Below are positions 25,278 to 33,579 of a DNA stretch of 64,000 nucleotides, in pieces. The notes beneath the pieces were generated by a model. That model did not search any database and was not told where the DNA came from. It was given only the letters and a program-made list of their open reading frames with translations. Position numbers and translations under genes: made by a program. Origin of the DNA: Collinsella sp. (GTDB lineage Bacteria; Actinomycetota; Coriobacteriia; Coriobacteriales; Coriobacteriaceae); assembly GCA_019414205.1 (NCBI GenBank), contig DXML01000019.1, forward strand, positions 4,400 through 68,399. Reading direction: 5' to 3'. Position 1 is the stretch's first letter. The number at the start of each line of letters is the position of its first letter.

Positions 25278-26102
25278 ATGAAGAATACTCAGCTGCTGCT
25301 GGTTAACGATATGTGCGGTTACGGCAAGGTCGCGCTTTCCGCCATGCTGCCGGTGCTGTCGCACATGGGCTACCGTATCCATAACCTGCCGACGGCGCTC
25401 GTTTCTGACACGCTCAACTACCCCAAGTTCTACATCCACGACACCACCGAGTACGTGCGTCAAAGCCTCGCTATCTGGGAGGAGCTCGGCTTTGAGTTCG
25501 ACGCCATCTCGACCGGCTTTATCGTGACCGAGGAAGAGACGCGCATCATCTCGGACTTTTGCCACCGCCGTGCGCAAAAGGGCACCAAGGTGTTCGTCGA
25601 TCCCATCATGGGCGACAACGGCAAGCTCTATGCCGGCGTGCCCGAGTCCACGATTGGCCTCATGCGGCACCTGCTGGAGTGCGCAGACTACGCGGTGCCC
25701 AACTACACCGAGGCCTGTCTGCTCGCCGATACGCCTATTGCAGAGCAGATCACGCCCGATGAGGCCCGCGCCCTTGTGGACGCCGTGCGCGAGTTGGGTG
25801 CCAAGTCGGTGGTCATTACGAGCGCCGTGGTCAATGGCACGAACGCGGTTATCGGTTACGACCATGTAGCGGGGGAGTACTTCACGATTCCCTTTGAGCT
25901 CATTCCGGTCTATTTCCCGGGCACGGGCGACACGTTCTCGGCGGTGCTCGTCGGCCGCGTTATGGCAGGTTGGAGTCTGCAGCGCGCGACGTCCGATGCC
26001 ATGCGTGTGGTGGCTGAGCTTATCGAGCGCAATGCCGACCAAGAGGACAAGTCGGCCGGCCTGCCCATCGAGGCCTGCCTGGACGTGATCGACCATGAGT
26101 AA
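25278..26102 (+). CDS. Pyridoxamine/pyridoxal kinase (PfkB/ribokinase-like)
   Basis: 274 residues of the PdxY/PdxK type: NDMCGYGKVALSAMLPVLS at the N terminus, LVSDTLNYPKF, FVDPIMGDNGKLY near the centre and the ATP/phosphate loop FPGTGDTFSA at the C terminus. It phosphorylates B6 vitamers to feed pyridoxal 5'-phosphate salvage in the cytosol. The ATG has a GGGAG site. Its last codons overlap the next gene by 8 bp. Confidence 0.88.
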   Translation: MKNTQLLLVNDMCGYGKVALSAMLPVLSHMGYRIHNLPTALVSDTLNYPKFYIHDTTEYVRQSLAIWEELGFEFDAISTGFIVTEEETRIISDFCHRRAQKGTKVFVDPIMGDNGKLYAGVPESTIGLMRHLLECADYAVPNYTEACLLADTPIAEQITPDEARALVDAVRELGAKSVVITSAVVNGTNAVIGYDHVAGEYFTIPFELIPVYFPGTGDTFSAVLVGRVMAGWSLQRATSDAMRVVAELIERNADQEDKSAGLPIEACLDVIDHE

Positions 26103-26424
26103 CGCTGGCGAGGGCGGCGTCAAGCCTGCGGGCGAGAACAAGCCGCTCGGCGCGCCGCGTGGCAAGCGTCCGCGTATCCGCGTGAGCTGCGTGGACCAGC
26201 TGGGTGCGTGCCGCTGCCACCATGGTCACAAACCGGGTGACGTCTTCGACTTCGACCGCGACCGCGGCAAGATGTGTTCCATGGCATGCCATGTGGGCTT
26301 TCCCTATATCGATATCTTGCGCTATGGCGGAACCGTGCCCGGCAACGAGCCCGGTACGGCAAAGTTCTGCTGTCCTGAGGTCGATACGCTGAACGTTTGG
26401 CTCGCCGAGATCGTCGACGAATAG
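26095..26424 (+). CDS. Cys-rich TIGR04076-like protein
   Basis: 109 residues: a basic, low-complexity N-terminal stretch of about 28, then a compact domain with HHGHKPGDVFDFD, MCSMACHVGFPYIDILRYGG and FCCPEVDT. The spacing of GDxFxF, C-x3-C/H, the PYI-x-LR-x-GG block and the C-terminal Cys-Pro matches the small uncharacterised TIGR04076 family as I know it. Seven Cys and several His residues suggest metal or cofactor binding. It overlaps the pyridoxamine kinase by 8 bp, which implies translational coupling and perhaps a B6- or amine-related role. Confidence 0.65.
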   Translation: MSNAGEGGVKPAGENKPLGAPRGKRPRIRVSCVDQLGACRCHHGHKPGDVFDFDRDRGKMCSMACHVGFPYIDILRYGGTVPGNEPGTAKFCCPEVDTLNVWLAEIVDE

Positions 26425-26496
26425 ATGAGCGTGGATTTTCTCCCGTTTAGAGCGCACTTGAACGCTCAAAGTGGGAGATTTTCCACGCTCATTTTT
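26425..26496. terminator. Hairpin between convergent genes
   Basis: ATGAGCGTGGA ... TCCACGCTCAT with inner TCTCCC/GGGAGA pairing starts one base after the TAG stop; ATTTTT follows. A further half-copy, GCGGGAGATTATCCACGCTC, is at 26500-26519. Confidence 0.7.
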
Positions 26497-26556
26497 CATG
26501 CGGGAGATTATCCACGCTCGTTTCGCGCCGAAGGCGTGGCCTGCGACCTCGCTTGC

Positions 26557-27003
26557 CTACAGCTGCTCGAGCATAGCGGTGCAACCGGCGAGCACGTCGC
26601 GGTAGGTGGCATCGAAATTGCCGGTGTACCAGGGATCGGCCACGTCGCCGGGGCGCCCGGTCCAATCGAGCAAGCGCGTAATCTTGCCGTCGGGGTCGTC
26701 GCCAAAGATGCGACGCAGGTCACGCGCGTTCTCAGCATCCATATAGACAATGTGGTCCCAGTTGCCATACTCTGCGCGACGCACCTGGCGGGCACGGTGC
26801 GCAACGACGGGAATCCCGACCTCGCGCAGCTTGGCGACGGTGCCACGGTGCGGTGGGTTGCCAAGCTCCTCGGTCGAGGTCGCCGCGGAATCGATGACAA
26901 ACTCGCCCGCGCGCCCAGCGCGGTGCACCAGCTCGGTAAACACCGACTCAGCCATCGTCGAGCGGCAGATGTTGCCATGGCAGATAAACAGTACACGTTG
27001 CAT
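26557..27003 (-). CDS. Low-molecular-weight protein-tyrosine phosphatase
   Basis: 148 residues. The P-loop CHGNICRS (Cys8, Arg14) opens the protein and the general-acid Asp lies in ADPWYTGNF. Enzymes of this class dephosphorylate phosphotyrosine, often on polysaccharide-export kinases, but no such kinase is nearby. The ATG at 27003 has AAAGGA in front and gives the canonical N terminus MQRVLFICHGN. Confidence 0.92.
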   Translation of the reverse strand: MQRVLFICHGNICRSTMAESVFTELVHRAGRAGEFVIDSAATSTEELGNPPHRGTVAKLREVGIPVVAHRARQVRRAEYGNWDHIVYMDAENARDLRRIFGDDPDGKITRLLDWTGRPGDVADPWYTGNFDATYRDVLAGCTAMLEQL

Positions 27004-27054
27004 ATGCGGTTTCCTTTCGATCGCCATCATCGAGCTCGAGTATCGCATCTGCGC

Positions 27055-28290
27055 TTACGCCCTCGCCCGCTTGCGCTCCCAGCGAGCCAACTTAATAGTC
27101 ACCAGCGTGAGCGCCCAGGCTACAAGCGAGAACGCGGCGCCCACTGCGCCCACGTAGGCAATGCCAACTCCACTTACCACGGCGCCGCCCACTGCGGTGC
27201 CAAACGAGATGCCGACGTTAAACGCCATGGGCTCAACCGAACTTGCGAGTACCATCGACTTGGGATGGCGGCTGCGAGCCACGTCCATAAAGTGCGTGAT
27301 GCATGACACCGAGAACAGGTACATGAGCAACGCCAAGCTAAAGACAAAGACCAGCGCGAGCGGCATGGTGCCGCCCACGGCAAACAGCCCGAGCAACGCC
27401 GCAGCCTGCAGCACAAACGTCACAAGCAGTGCTTTCATGCCAAAGCGCGCGTCGATCCATCCGCCCAAGATGTTCGAGATCAGGCAGAACACGCCGTAGG
27501 CCATAAGCGTGGTACTCGCCTGAACAGTGCCCATGCCCAGCACCTGCTCAAGATAAGGCGTCACGTAGCCGTAGAACACATAGACCGATCCCACGCCAAA
27601 CAAAAAGATGAGCATGCCGGTGATGATGCTCGGCTCGCGTAGAAGCCCCGCCTGCTCGCGGAAGGTGGCAGGCTCGTCGGTTTGCCCAGCGCGCGGCATA
27701 AACACCACGAGCGCGGCGCAGATCAGAACGGCAAAGGCCAGCGTGCCGTACATGGCAACGTGCCAGTCGAGCGTGTCGGCCACAAACTTGCCGATCGAAG
27801 TGACAAAGACCATTGCCACGGAAAACGCACCATATACCACCGAGATGGCAAGCGAAGTTTGCTGCGGGGACAGCAGCTCGGGGATGTACGTCACGCCCAC
27901 GGCGAGCAGCGCACCCGAGACGGAGCCCAGGATGATGCGCGAGATAAACAGCACCTGGAAGTTGGGTGCCAGCGCCATAGCCAAATTGCCGAGCACAAAG
28001 ACGATGCTGTAGCACACGAGCAGCTGGTAGCGGCGGAACCGCCCCGTGCTGAGCGCAAGCACCGGCGTCGCGATGGCGTAGACGAGCGCAAACACGCTGA
28101 TGAGCTGGCCCGCAGTGGCAAGCGATATGCCGAGTTCCGTCGCCAAGTCGCTTTCGATGCCGATGACCACGAACTCGGAGCAGCCGAGCGAGAATCCCAA
28201 CAGCACGAGCAGCGCCAGGCAGAGCTTGGTGCGCGCGGGGGAGAGCGCGGCGGCGGTTGACTTACTTTTAGGCGTGGTTGCGGCGGTCAA
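27055..28290 (-). CDS. MFS permease (AraJ/drug:H+ antiporter type)
   Basis: About 411 residues with 12 predicted helices. The N terminus SLGCSEFVVIGIESDLATELGIS and the loop FRRYQLL fit the AraJ/YdhP sugar- or drug-efflux group. Substrate unknown. The TTG at 28290 is preferred because GGAG (28300-28303) lies 9 bases upstream; a GTG at 28299 is only one base from that site. Divergent from the LpdD-Nudix gene, and its efflux role could be linked to the decarboxylase block, but nothing proves it. Confidence 0.8.
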   Translation of the reverse strand: MTAATTPKSKSTAAALSPARTKLCLALLVLLGFSLGCSEFVVIGIESDLATELGISLATAGQLISVFALVYAIATPVLALSTGRFRRYQLLVCYSIVFVLGNLAMALAPNFQVLFISRIILGSVSGALLAVGVTYIPELLSPQQTSLAISVVYGAFSVAMVFVTSIGKFVADTLDWHVAMYGTLAFAVLICAALVVFMPRAGQTDEPATFREQAGLLREPSIITGMLIFLFGVGSVYVFYGYVTPYLEQVLGMGTVQASTTLMAYGVFCLISNILGGWIDARFGMKALLVTFVLQAAALLGLFAVGGTMPLALVFVFSLALLMYLFSVSCITHFMDVARSRHPKSMVLASSVEPMAFNVGISFGTAVGGAVVSGVGIAYVGAVGAAFSLVAWALTLVTIKLARWERKRARA

Positions 28291-28451
28291 GGTTGTCACT
28301 CCAATGTCGCATTAATAAGCGGGATTCAATCCCTGCAACTCTAACAGAATGTGTCAGGTGCCTGCCCCCTTTGTCGCAGGCTGCGCTTGCCTGTATAGTC
28401 GCAATACAGGCGAAGATGGTCTCAGGTACATCGCGGGCGACAGGAGATCCC

Positions 28452-29399
28452 ATGGGTATGCACACGACAAAGGTTGCAGTGGGCGAGGGCAAGTTTGCGC
28501 TCGAGGCCCAGCTGACGGTGACACCGCGAGGCATGGCGGTCTACGCCTGCTCGCCGGAATTTGCGCACCTGGGCGCCACGGCACAGGCCATTCCGCGTCC
28601 CGAGCCCGGCCGTACGGCGACGGTGAGCATCCTGGCCGTTCCGTGCCATCGAGACGAGATCCCGGCGCACGATATCGCGGCGGCGCTGGCCACGCGCTTT
28701 AGTGTGCCGGTAGTTGCAAGCACAGGTTTTCATGTCGAGCAGGCGAGCACGGATGACCTGCAGCGCGTGCTCGATACCACCAAGGAGCTCATCGCCGCGC
28801 TCGAGGAAGCTGCCGCCCACATTCTGCGCGCCGGCTGGGATGAGGGCGGCGCGGGTGCCGAGGTCGTGGCGGTCGATGCCGCGACCGGCGAGGCGCTCGG
28901 CCCCGTCGACCGCATCGAGGCCCATGCCGGTGAGGGCATCCTGCATCAGGCATTTCTGACGCTTCTGGTCGAGGGACAGGGCGAAGACGCGCGCCTGCTG
29001 CTCTGCCGCCGCAGCCCGCTCAAGCGCCTGTGGGGCGGCGTGCTGGCCGACGGCTGCGCCGGGCATCCGCTCCCTGGGGAAGACGTCGCCGTCGCGACGG
29101 CGCGTCGCATCAACGAAGAGCTCGGCATCACGCGCGCATCCGACCAGCTCAAGCACCTCGGTCACGTGACCTACCGCGAGGACCACGGCGACGGTCGCTG
29201 CGAGTGCGAATGGTGCGAGGTCTACCTTGTCCATGTTGAGCCGGGCGAGCTGCATATCAACCAAGAGGAGATCTCGGAAGTGCGCCGCGTGGCCCCGTCC
29301 GAGCTCAAAGGCTACCTGCAGGGTCACCCTGAGCAGCTGGCCCCCTGGCTCCGCGAGGCCCTCAGCGACCCATCCATTCGTGCTGCCCTCGCAATGTGA
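28452..29399 (+). CDS. Fusion: LpdD-like prenylated-flavin chaperone domain + IPP-isomerase-like Nudix domain
   Basis: 315 residues. Residues 1-115 resemble the LpdD chaperone family linked to UbiD enzymes (AHLGATAQAIPRP, TVSILAVPCHRDEI, VVASTGFHVEQAS). Residues 150-300 are a type I isopentenyl-diphosphate isomerase-like Nudix domain. All five E. coli IDI metal-site residues have counterparts: His158 and His165 (H25, H32; spacing 7 conserved), His205 in AGHP (H69), Glu251 and Glu253 in ECEWC (E114, E116). The catalytic Cys67 position (CGHP in E. coli) is Ala203, with a Cys one residue earlier. The ATG at 28452 follows CAGGAG. UbiD and UbiX genes are 2-4 kb downstream. I infer it supplies or handles the prenyl donor or prenyl-FMN; isomerase versus phosphohydrolase activity is open. 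Confidence 0.75.
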   Translation: MGMHTTKVAVGEGKFALEAQLTVTPRGMAVYACSPEFAHLGATAQAIPRPEPGRTATVSILAVPCHRDEIPAHDIAAALATRFSVPVVASTGFHVEQASTDDLQRVLDTTKELIAALEEAAAHILRAGWDEGGAGAEVVAVDAATGEALGPVDRIEAHAGEGILHQAFLTLLVEGQGEDARLLLCRRSPLKRLWGGVLADGCAGHPLPGEDVAVATARRINEELGITRASDQLKHLGHVTYREDHGDGRCECEWCEVYLVHVEPGELHINQEEISEVRRVAPSELKGYLQGHPEQLAPWLREALSDPSIRAALAM

Positions 29400-29425
29400 A
29401 AAAAGACAGTCCCTTTGGCACATCC

Positions 29426-29492
29426 AAACCGTCACAACATTCGATGAAAATCTCGAAAACGAGGAAAAGCGTCGAATGTTGTGACGGTTTTT
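29426..29492 (+). terminator. Rho-independent terminator
   Basis: AAACCGTCACAACATTCGA and TCGAATGTTGTGACGGTTT form a 19-bp stem followed by TT. It ends the LpdD-Nudix transcript, so the permease downstream probably has its own promoter. Confidence 0.9.
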
Positions 29493-29558
29493 GTCTAGGG
29501 GATCGCTTCTCATCCAAAAAATCCCGCTTGACTGTATTGCAACAACACAGCGCAACGT

Positions 29559-29589
29559 AAGGGGCGTCCGATAACGGGCGCCCCTTTTT
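29559..29589 (+). terminator. Hairpin with T-run in the permease leader
   Basis: GGGGCG-TCCGATAACGGG-CGCCCC followed by TTTTT, 54 bp before the permease ATG. It may be a second terminator or an attenuator of the permease-ubiD transcript. Confidence 0.55.
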
Positions 29590-29642
29590 AAGCGGCAACG
29601 TGGCTGCGAATCCGGAGCGCCCCCAACAAGAAAGGTGGAGAG

Positions 29643-31100
29643 ATGGAAGCGGAAAAGAAGGCGTTTAAGATCACCAAGCGCGAAATTGGCTTTGTGCTGG
29701 GTATCGTTGTCTTTTTGCTGGTGAAGTTTCTTCCTTTGGCGGAGCTGAGCTCGACGGTCGAGCTCACGGTCGGTGGCCAGACCTGTCTGGCACTGACGCT
29801 CGCCACGGTGGTGTTCTGGGCATGTGGCGTGGCGCAGCCGGGCTTTGTGGGCCTGCTCTACTGCGCACTGCTCGTCCTGTTCAAGGTGTGCGTGGACGAC
29901 ACGGGCGCCGCGAGCATCTCGGCGACGGTCGCCTCCACGTTTAGCTCGTGGACCAAGGCCACCATGTGGCTCGTCATCGGCGCCTACCTCATCGCCAGCG
30001 CGGTCAAGGAGTCGGGCCTGGGCGAGCGCATCGCCTACGCGTTCATGCTCAAGTTCGTGCGCGACGCCAAGTCGCTCATCATCTCGATCTTCGCGCTCAC
30101 CTTTGTGCTGTCGCTGCTGATCCCGCATCCGTTCCCCCGCGCCTTCCTCATCCTCGCCGTCGTCTCGGTCATCGCCGAGTCCGCCGGCTACGGTGACGAC
30201 GACAAGGGCAAGCTCGGCTTCCTCGTGTTTGCCGCTGCCGCCCCGGGTTCCATGTTCTTCCTGACGGGCGACTCCACGCTTAACCCGCTCGTTGCGCAGT
30301 ACAGTGCCGAGGCCGGCGGCATGAGCCCGTCCTTCGTCGACTGGTTCCTGTACATGAGCGTGCCTATGCTGGTTGCGCTGCTGTGCACCCTGTTCCTGGG
30401 CCTTTTCCTCTTTAAGCCCAGCAAGGAGCTCGTCTACGATCGCGAGCAGATCGTGGCCAAGCAGGCCGCGCTCGGCAAGCTCTCCGTCAAGGAGATCCGC
30501 ACCATCGTGTGGCTTGTCATCGCCATCGCGCTGTGGCTCACCGTCTCGGGCGACTATATCGGCTGGGTCACCCTGGCCATTGGCGTTGCTCTCGCCATGC
30601 CCATCATCGGCGAAGTCCTCACTCCCGCCAGCTGGAACGCTGTCGACATCAAGTCCCTCATGTTCCTGACGGCCGCCATGGCCGTGGGCTCCGTGGGCGG
30701 TGCCACCGGCATGAACGCCTGGATCGCCGACGTCGTGCTCCCCAGCTCCGTGCCTGAGAACATCTTCCTGTTCGCCCTGCTCGTCGCCGCGCTTTCCATG
30801 ATCATCCACATGTTCATGGGCTCGGTCATGGCCGTGCTCGGCGTGTGCGTGCCGGCATTTATCAGCTTTGCCGCCGGCTCCAGCGTGAGCCCACTCGCCG
30901 TGGCGCTCATCGTCTTCACGTCCATCAACATCCACTACATCCTGCCGTTCCATAACCTGCCGATCCTTATCGGCGAAGGCAAGGACGCCGGCGGCTACAC
31001 CTCCAAAGAGGCTATGCGCATGGGCATCCCCCTCACCGCGGTCGTCTTTGTCGTCGTGCTGGTCGAGGCCGCCTGGTTCCACCTCTTTGGCCTGATGTAA
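29643..31100 (+). CDS. SLC13/DASS-type anion permease
   Basis: 485 residues with 11-12 hydrophobic helices. The pattern FLTGDSTLNPL in the first half and the internally related SINIHYILPFHNLPIL in the second are the paired substrate/Na+ loops of the divalent-anion:Na+ symporter group. Members import di- and tricarboxylates or sulfate. Because ubiD and ubiX follow, I infer that it imports the carboxylic acid that UbiD decarboxylates. GGTGGAG precedes the ATG. Confidence 0.8.
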   Translation: MEAEKKAFKITKREIGFVLGIVVFLLVKFLPLAELSSTVELTVGGQTCLALTLATVVFWACGVAQPGFVGLLYCALLVLFKVCVDDTGAASISATVASTFSSWTKATMWLVIGAYLIASAVKESGLGERIAYAFMLKFVRDAKSLIISIFALTFVLSLLIPHPFPRAFLILAVVSVIAESAGYGDDDKGKLGFLVFAAAAPGSMFFLTGDSTLNPLVAQYSAEAGGMSPSFVDWFLYMSVPMLVALLCTLFLGLFLFKPSKELVYDREQIVAKQAALGKLSVKEIRTIVWLVIAIALWLTVSGDYIGWVTLAIGVALAMPIIGEVLTPASWNAVDIKSLMFLTAAMAVGSVGGATGMNAWIADVVLPSSVPENIFLFALLVAALSMIIHMFMGSVMAVLGVCVPAFISFAAGSSVSPLAVALIVFTSINIHYILPFHNLPILIGEGKDAGGYTSKEAMRMGIPLTAVVFVVVLVEAAWFHLFGLM

Positions 31101-31242
31101 GCGGTCGAGCGCCCCGGCTGTAAGCAGCCAAGCGCTTGAACTTCGAGTGGTCGAGCGCTCCATTTGTGAGCGCCGCGGCCCCATTACGTTACCCCGTCCG
31201 GCGGCACCCCGTCGCCGGACACTCTCCCGAAAGGAGTACGCC

Positions 31243-32730
31243 ATGTCCACTACCGATGCTTCCCAGATCCACGACCTGCGTTCCGCGCTCGACTTTTTGC
31301 GTGAGATGCCGGGCCAGCTGCTCGAGACCGACACCCAGGTCGATCCCGATGCCGAGGTCTCGGGCGTCTACCGTCACGTCGGTGCTGGCGGCACCGTCAT
31401 GCGCCCGACCAAAGAGGGTCCGGCGATGGTCTTCAACAACGTCAAGGGCTTTGACGATGCCAAGGTCTGCATCGGCATGCTTGCCAGCCGCAAGCGCGTT
31501 GCCGCCCTGCTCGACCTGGACGAGGAGCACCTGGGCCTCGAAATCGGCAAGCGCTTCGAGAACCTGATCGCGCCAGAGCAGATCGCCGAGGGTGCGCACG
31601 TCGACTGCCAGGAGGTCGTGTACAAGGTGACCGACGAGGGCTTTGACCTGCGCAAGATCGTCCCCGCTCCCACCAACACGCCCGTCGACGGCGGCCCCTA
31701 CATCACCATGGGCCTCGCCTATGGCACGAGCCCCGACGGCTCCCAGTCCGACGTGACCATCCACCGCTTCTCCTGCGTCGACAAGGATAAGCTTGCCATG
31801 TGGATTACCCCCGGCAGCCGTCACCTGGGCGCGTTCTTTGACGAGTACTGCCAGCGCGGCGAGGACATGCCCATTTCCATCTCCATCGGCCTGGACCCCG
31901 CCGTGTACATGTGCTGCGGTTTTGAGGCTCCCACCACACCGCTCGGCTTCAACGAGCTGCAAATTGCCGGCGCCCTGCGCGGCCACGCTGTCGAGCTTGC
32001 CGACTGCGTCACCGTTCCGCAGAAGTGCATCGCCAATGCCGAGTACGTGCTCGAGGGCTACCTCATGCACGACGAGACCATCAACGAGGACGTCAACGGC
32101 CACGGCTACGCCATGCCCGAGTTCCCCGGCTACACCGGCGGCGCCAAGGTCTGCCCGGTGATCAAGATCACCGCCGTCACCACGCGCGTCAATCCCATCA
32201 TGGAGAGCTGCATCGGCCCTTCGCACGAGCACGTTTCCATGGCCGGCATCCCCACCGAGGCCTCCATCTACAAGATGGTCGAGACCGCCATCCCGGGCCG
32301 CCTGCTCAACGTCCACGCTGCCCCCTGCGGCGGCGGCAAGTTCGTTGCCATCATGCAGTTTAAGAAGTCGAGCAAAAATGACGAGGGCCGTCAGCGCAAC
32401 GCCGCCATGCTCGCCTTCTCGGCATTCTCCGAGCTCAAGCACGTCATCCTTGTTGACGAGGATGTCGATATCTTCGATATGAGCGACGTGATGTGGGCCA
32501 TGACCACGCGCTTCCAGGCCGACGTCGACCTCATCACCATCCCCGGCTGCCACTGCCACGTGCTCGACCCGTCCAACGACCCCGCGTTCGACCCCACGAT
32601 TCGCGAGCACGGCATCGCCTGCAAGGCCATCTTCGACTGCACGGTTCCGTTCGACCTCAAGAAGAATTTCATTCGCTCGCAGTTCATGGAGATCGACAAG
32701 GACAAGTGGGCCAAGGAGATTGCTTTCTAA
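31243..32730 (+). CDS. UbiD-family prenyl-FMN-dependent decarboxylase (LpdC-like)
   Basis: 495 residues, the size of LpdC/VdcC-type (de)carboxylases. The segments DGGPYITMGLAYGTSPDG, VTIHRFSC, LGFNELQIAGALRG, VLEGYLMHDE and PEFPGYTGG are the UbiD-fold regions that build the prFMN/Mn/K site and carry the catalytic Arg and Glu. Such enzymes decarboxylate gallate, protocatechuate, 4-hydroxybenzoate, vanillate or cinnamate-like acids; the substrate cannot be read from sequence. The ATG at 31243 follows AAAGGAG. UbiX, which makes its cofactor, is next on the same strand after a dispersed repeat element. Confidence 0.9.
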   Translation: MSTTDASQIHDLRSALDFLREMPGQLLETDTQVDPDAEVSGVYRHVGAGGTVMRPTKEGPAMVFNNVKGFDDAKVCIGMLASRKRVAALLDLDEEHLGLEIGKRFENLIAPEQIAEGAHVDCQEVVYKVTDEGFDLRKIVPAPTNTPVDGGPYITMGLAYGTSPDGSQSDVTIHRFSCVDKDKLAMWITPGSRHLGAFFDEYCQRGEDMPISISIGLDPAVYMCCGFEAPTTPLGFNELQIAGALRGHAVELADCVTVPQKCIANAEYVLEGYLMHDETINEDVNGHGYAMPEFPGYTGGAKVCPVIKITAVTTRVNPIMESCIGPSHEHVSMAGIPTEASIYKMVETAIPGRLLNVHAAPCGGGKFVAIMQFKKSSKNDEGRQRNAAMLAFSAFSELKHVILVDEDVDIFDMSDVMWAMTTRFQADVDLITIPGCHCHVLDPSNDPAFDPTIREHGIACKAIFDCTVPFDLKKNFIRSQFMEIDKDKWAKEIAF

Positions 32731-32884
32731 GGTTCCGGCGTTCTACCGAACGCCGGACCACTCGACGCTGCGCCCGCGCCTGGCGGGCAATCTGCCCCTC
32801 AACTGCGAAGGCATGGGCATAAGCCCTATGCCTTCTTGTTTCGGGGCACCTTGCCTCGCCAGACGCGCGCTCGCTGACATTGCC
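32731..32884 (+). repeat. Dispersed 3'-UTR structured element, copy A (variant)
   Basis: Starts directly after the ubiD stop. Stem 1: TCCGGCGTT ... AACGCCGGA. Box TCGACGCTGCGC. Long stem CTGGCGGGCAA with TTGCCTCGCCAG. Inner hairpin AAGGCATGGGC-ATAA-GCCCTATGCCTT. Box GCTCGCTGACATTGCC. Sequence differs from the other three copies, but the layout is the same. Confidence 0.75.
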
Positions 32885-32920
32885 CGACCTATAGCTGCCA
32901 TTTTGTTGTTAGGAGTTGTC

Positions 32921-33499
32921 ATGCCTGAGTCTTCTGTCCGTCCTCGTCGCATTGTCGTTGGCGTTTCTGGTGCCAGCGGTGCCGCGCTGGGTCTTGAGTG
33001 CCTCAAATGCCTGCGTCAGGCCGGTGCCGAGTCGGCGCTTGTCGTCACGCGCGGGGGAGAGATCACCATCGAGCAGGAGCTCGGCATGACGCTCGATGAG
33101 TTTGCGTGCTATGCCGATGCGGTCTACGACAACAAGAACATCGGCGCCGCCATCGCAAGCGGTACCTATCCGGTTGACGGTATGATCGTGGCGCCCTGCT
33201 CCATGAAGACGCTCGCCGGCATTGCGAGCGGCTACAGCGAAAACCTGTTGTTGCGCGCGGCCGACGTGCAGATGAAAGAGCAGCGCCGCCTGGTGCTCAT
33301 GGTGCGCGAGACGCCCTTCAGCGCCATTCATGTCGACAACATGGCGCGCCTTGCGCGCGTACCGGGCGTCATGCTCATGCCGCCCATGCTTACGTTTTAC
33401 AACGGCCCCGCCACGCTCGACGACGCGGTGCATCACATCGCCGCCAAGGCGCTCGAGGCCGTCGGCGTGTCATGTGCAAACTATAAGCGCTGGTCATAG
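32921..33499 (+). CDS. ubiX: UbiX-family flavin prenyltransferase
   Basis: 192 residues. The FMN loop GVSGASGAALG (14-24) and the phosphate-binding APCSMKTLAGIASGYSENLLLRAADV block identify UbiX. It attaches a dimethylallyl group to FMN, giving the prenylated FMN that UbiD needs; bacterial UbiX uses dimethylallyl monophosphate. AGGAG 5 bases before the ATG at 32921 sets the start. It lies 190 bp after ubiD with the dispersed element in between. Confidence 0.93.
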   Translation: MPESSVRPRRIVVGVSGASGAALGLECLKCLRQAGAESALVVTRGGEITIEQELGMTLDEFACYADAVYDNKNIGAAIASGTYPVDGMIVAPCSMKTLAGIASGYSENLLLRAADVQMKEQRRLVLMVRETPFSAIHVDNMARLARVPGVMLMPPMLTFYNGPATLDDAVHHIAAKALEAVGVSCANYKRWS

Positions 33500-33530
33500 G
33501 TGTCTTTAGGGTAGGATACGAGTAGTGTTT

Positions 33531-33561
33531 GAGCCCGCTGCCCCTGTGGGCGGCGGGCTTT
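33531..33561 (+). terminator. GC-rich hairpin between ubiX and the MerR gene
   Basis: AGCCCGCTGCCC pairs with GGGCGGCGGGCT (one G-T pair) and is followed by TT, 20 bp before the MerR gene's ATG. A weak terminator or attenuator. Confidence 0.5.
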
Positions 33562-33579
33562 GGTGTGTCGGGAGGACCC

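Noticed and set aside
28452..29399. Calling the gene simply idi
   Set aside because: The N-terminal third is a different domain and the catalytic Cys position is Ala, so isomerase activity should not be assumed.
28422..31334. A 970-codon open frame on the minus strand
   Set aside because: Antisense to the LpdD-Nudix and permease genes; composition dominated by His, Asp, Glu and Gly with no domain pattern.
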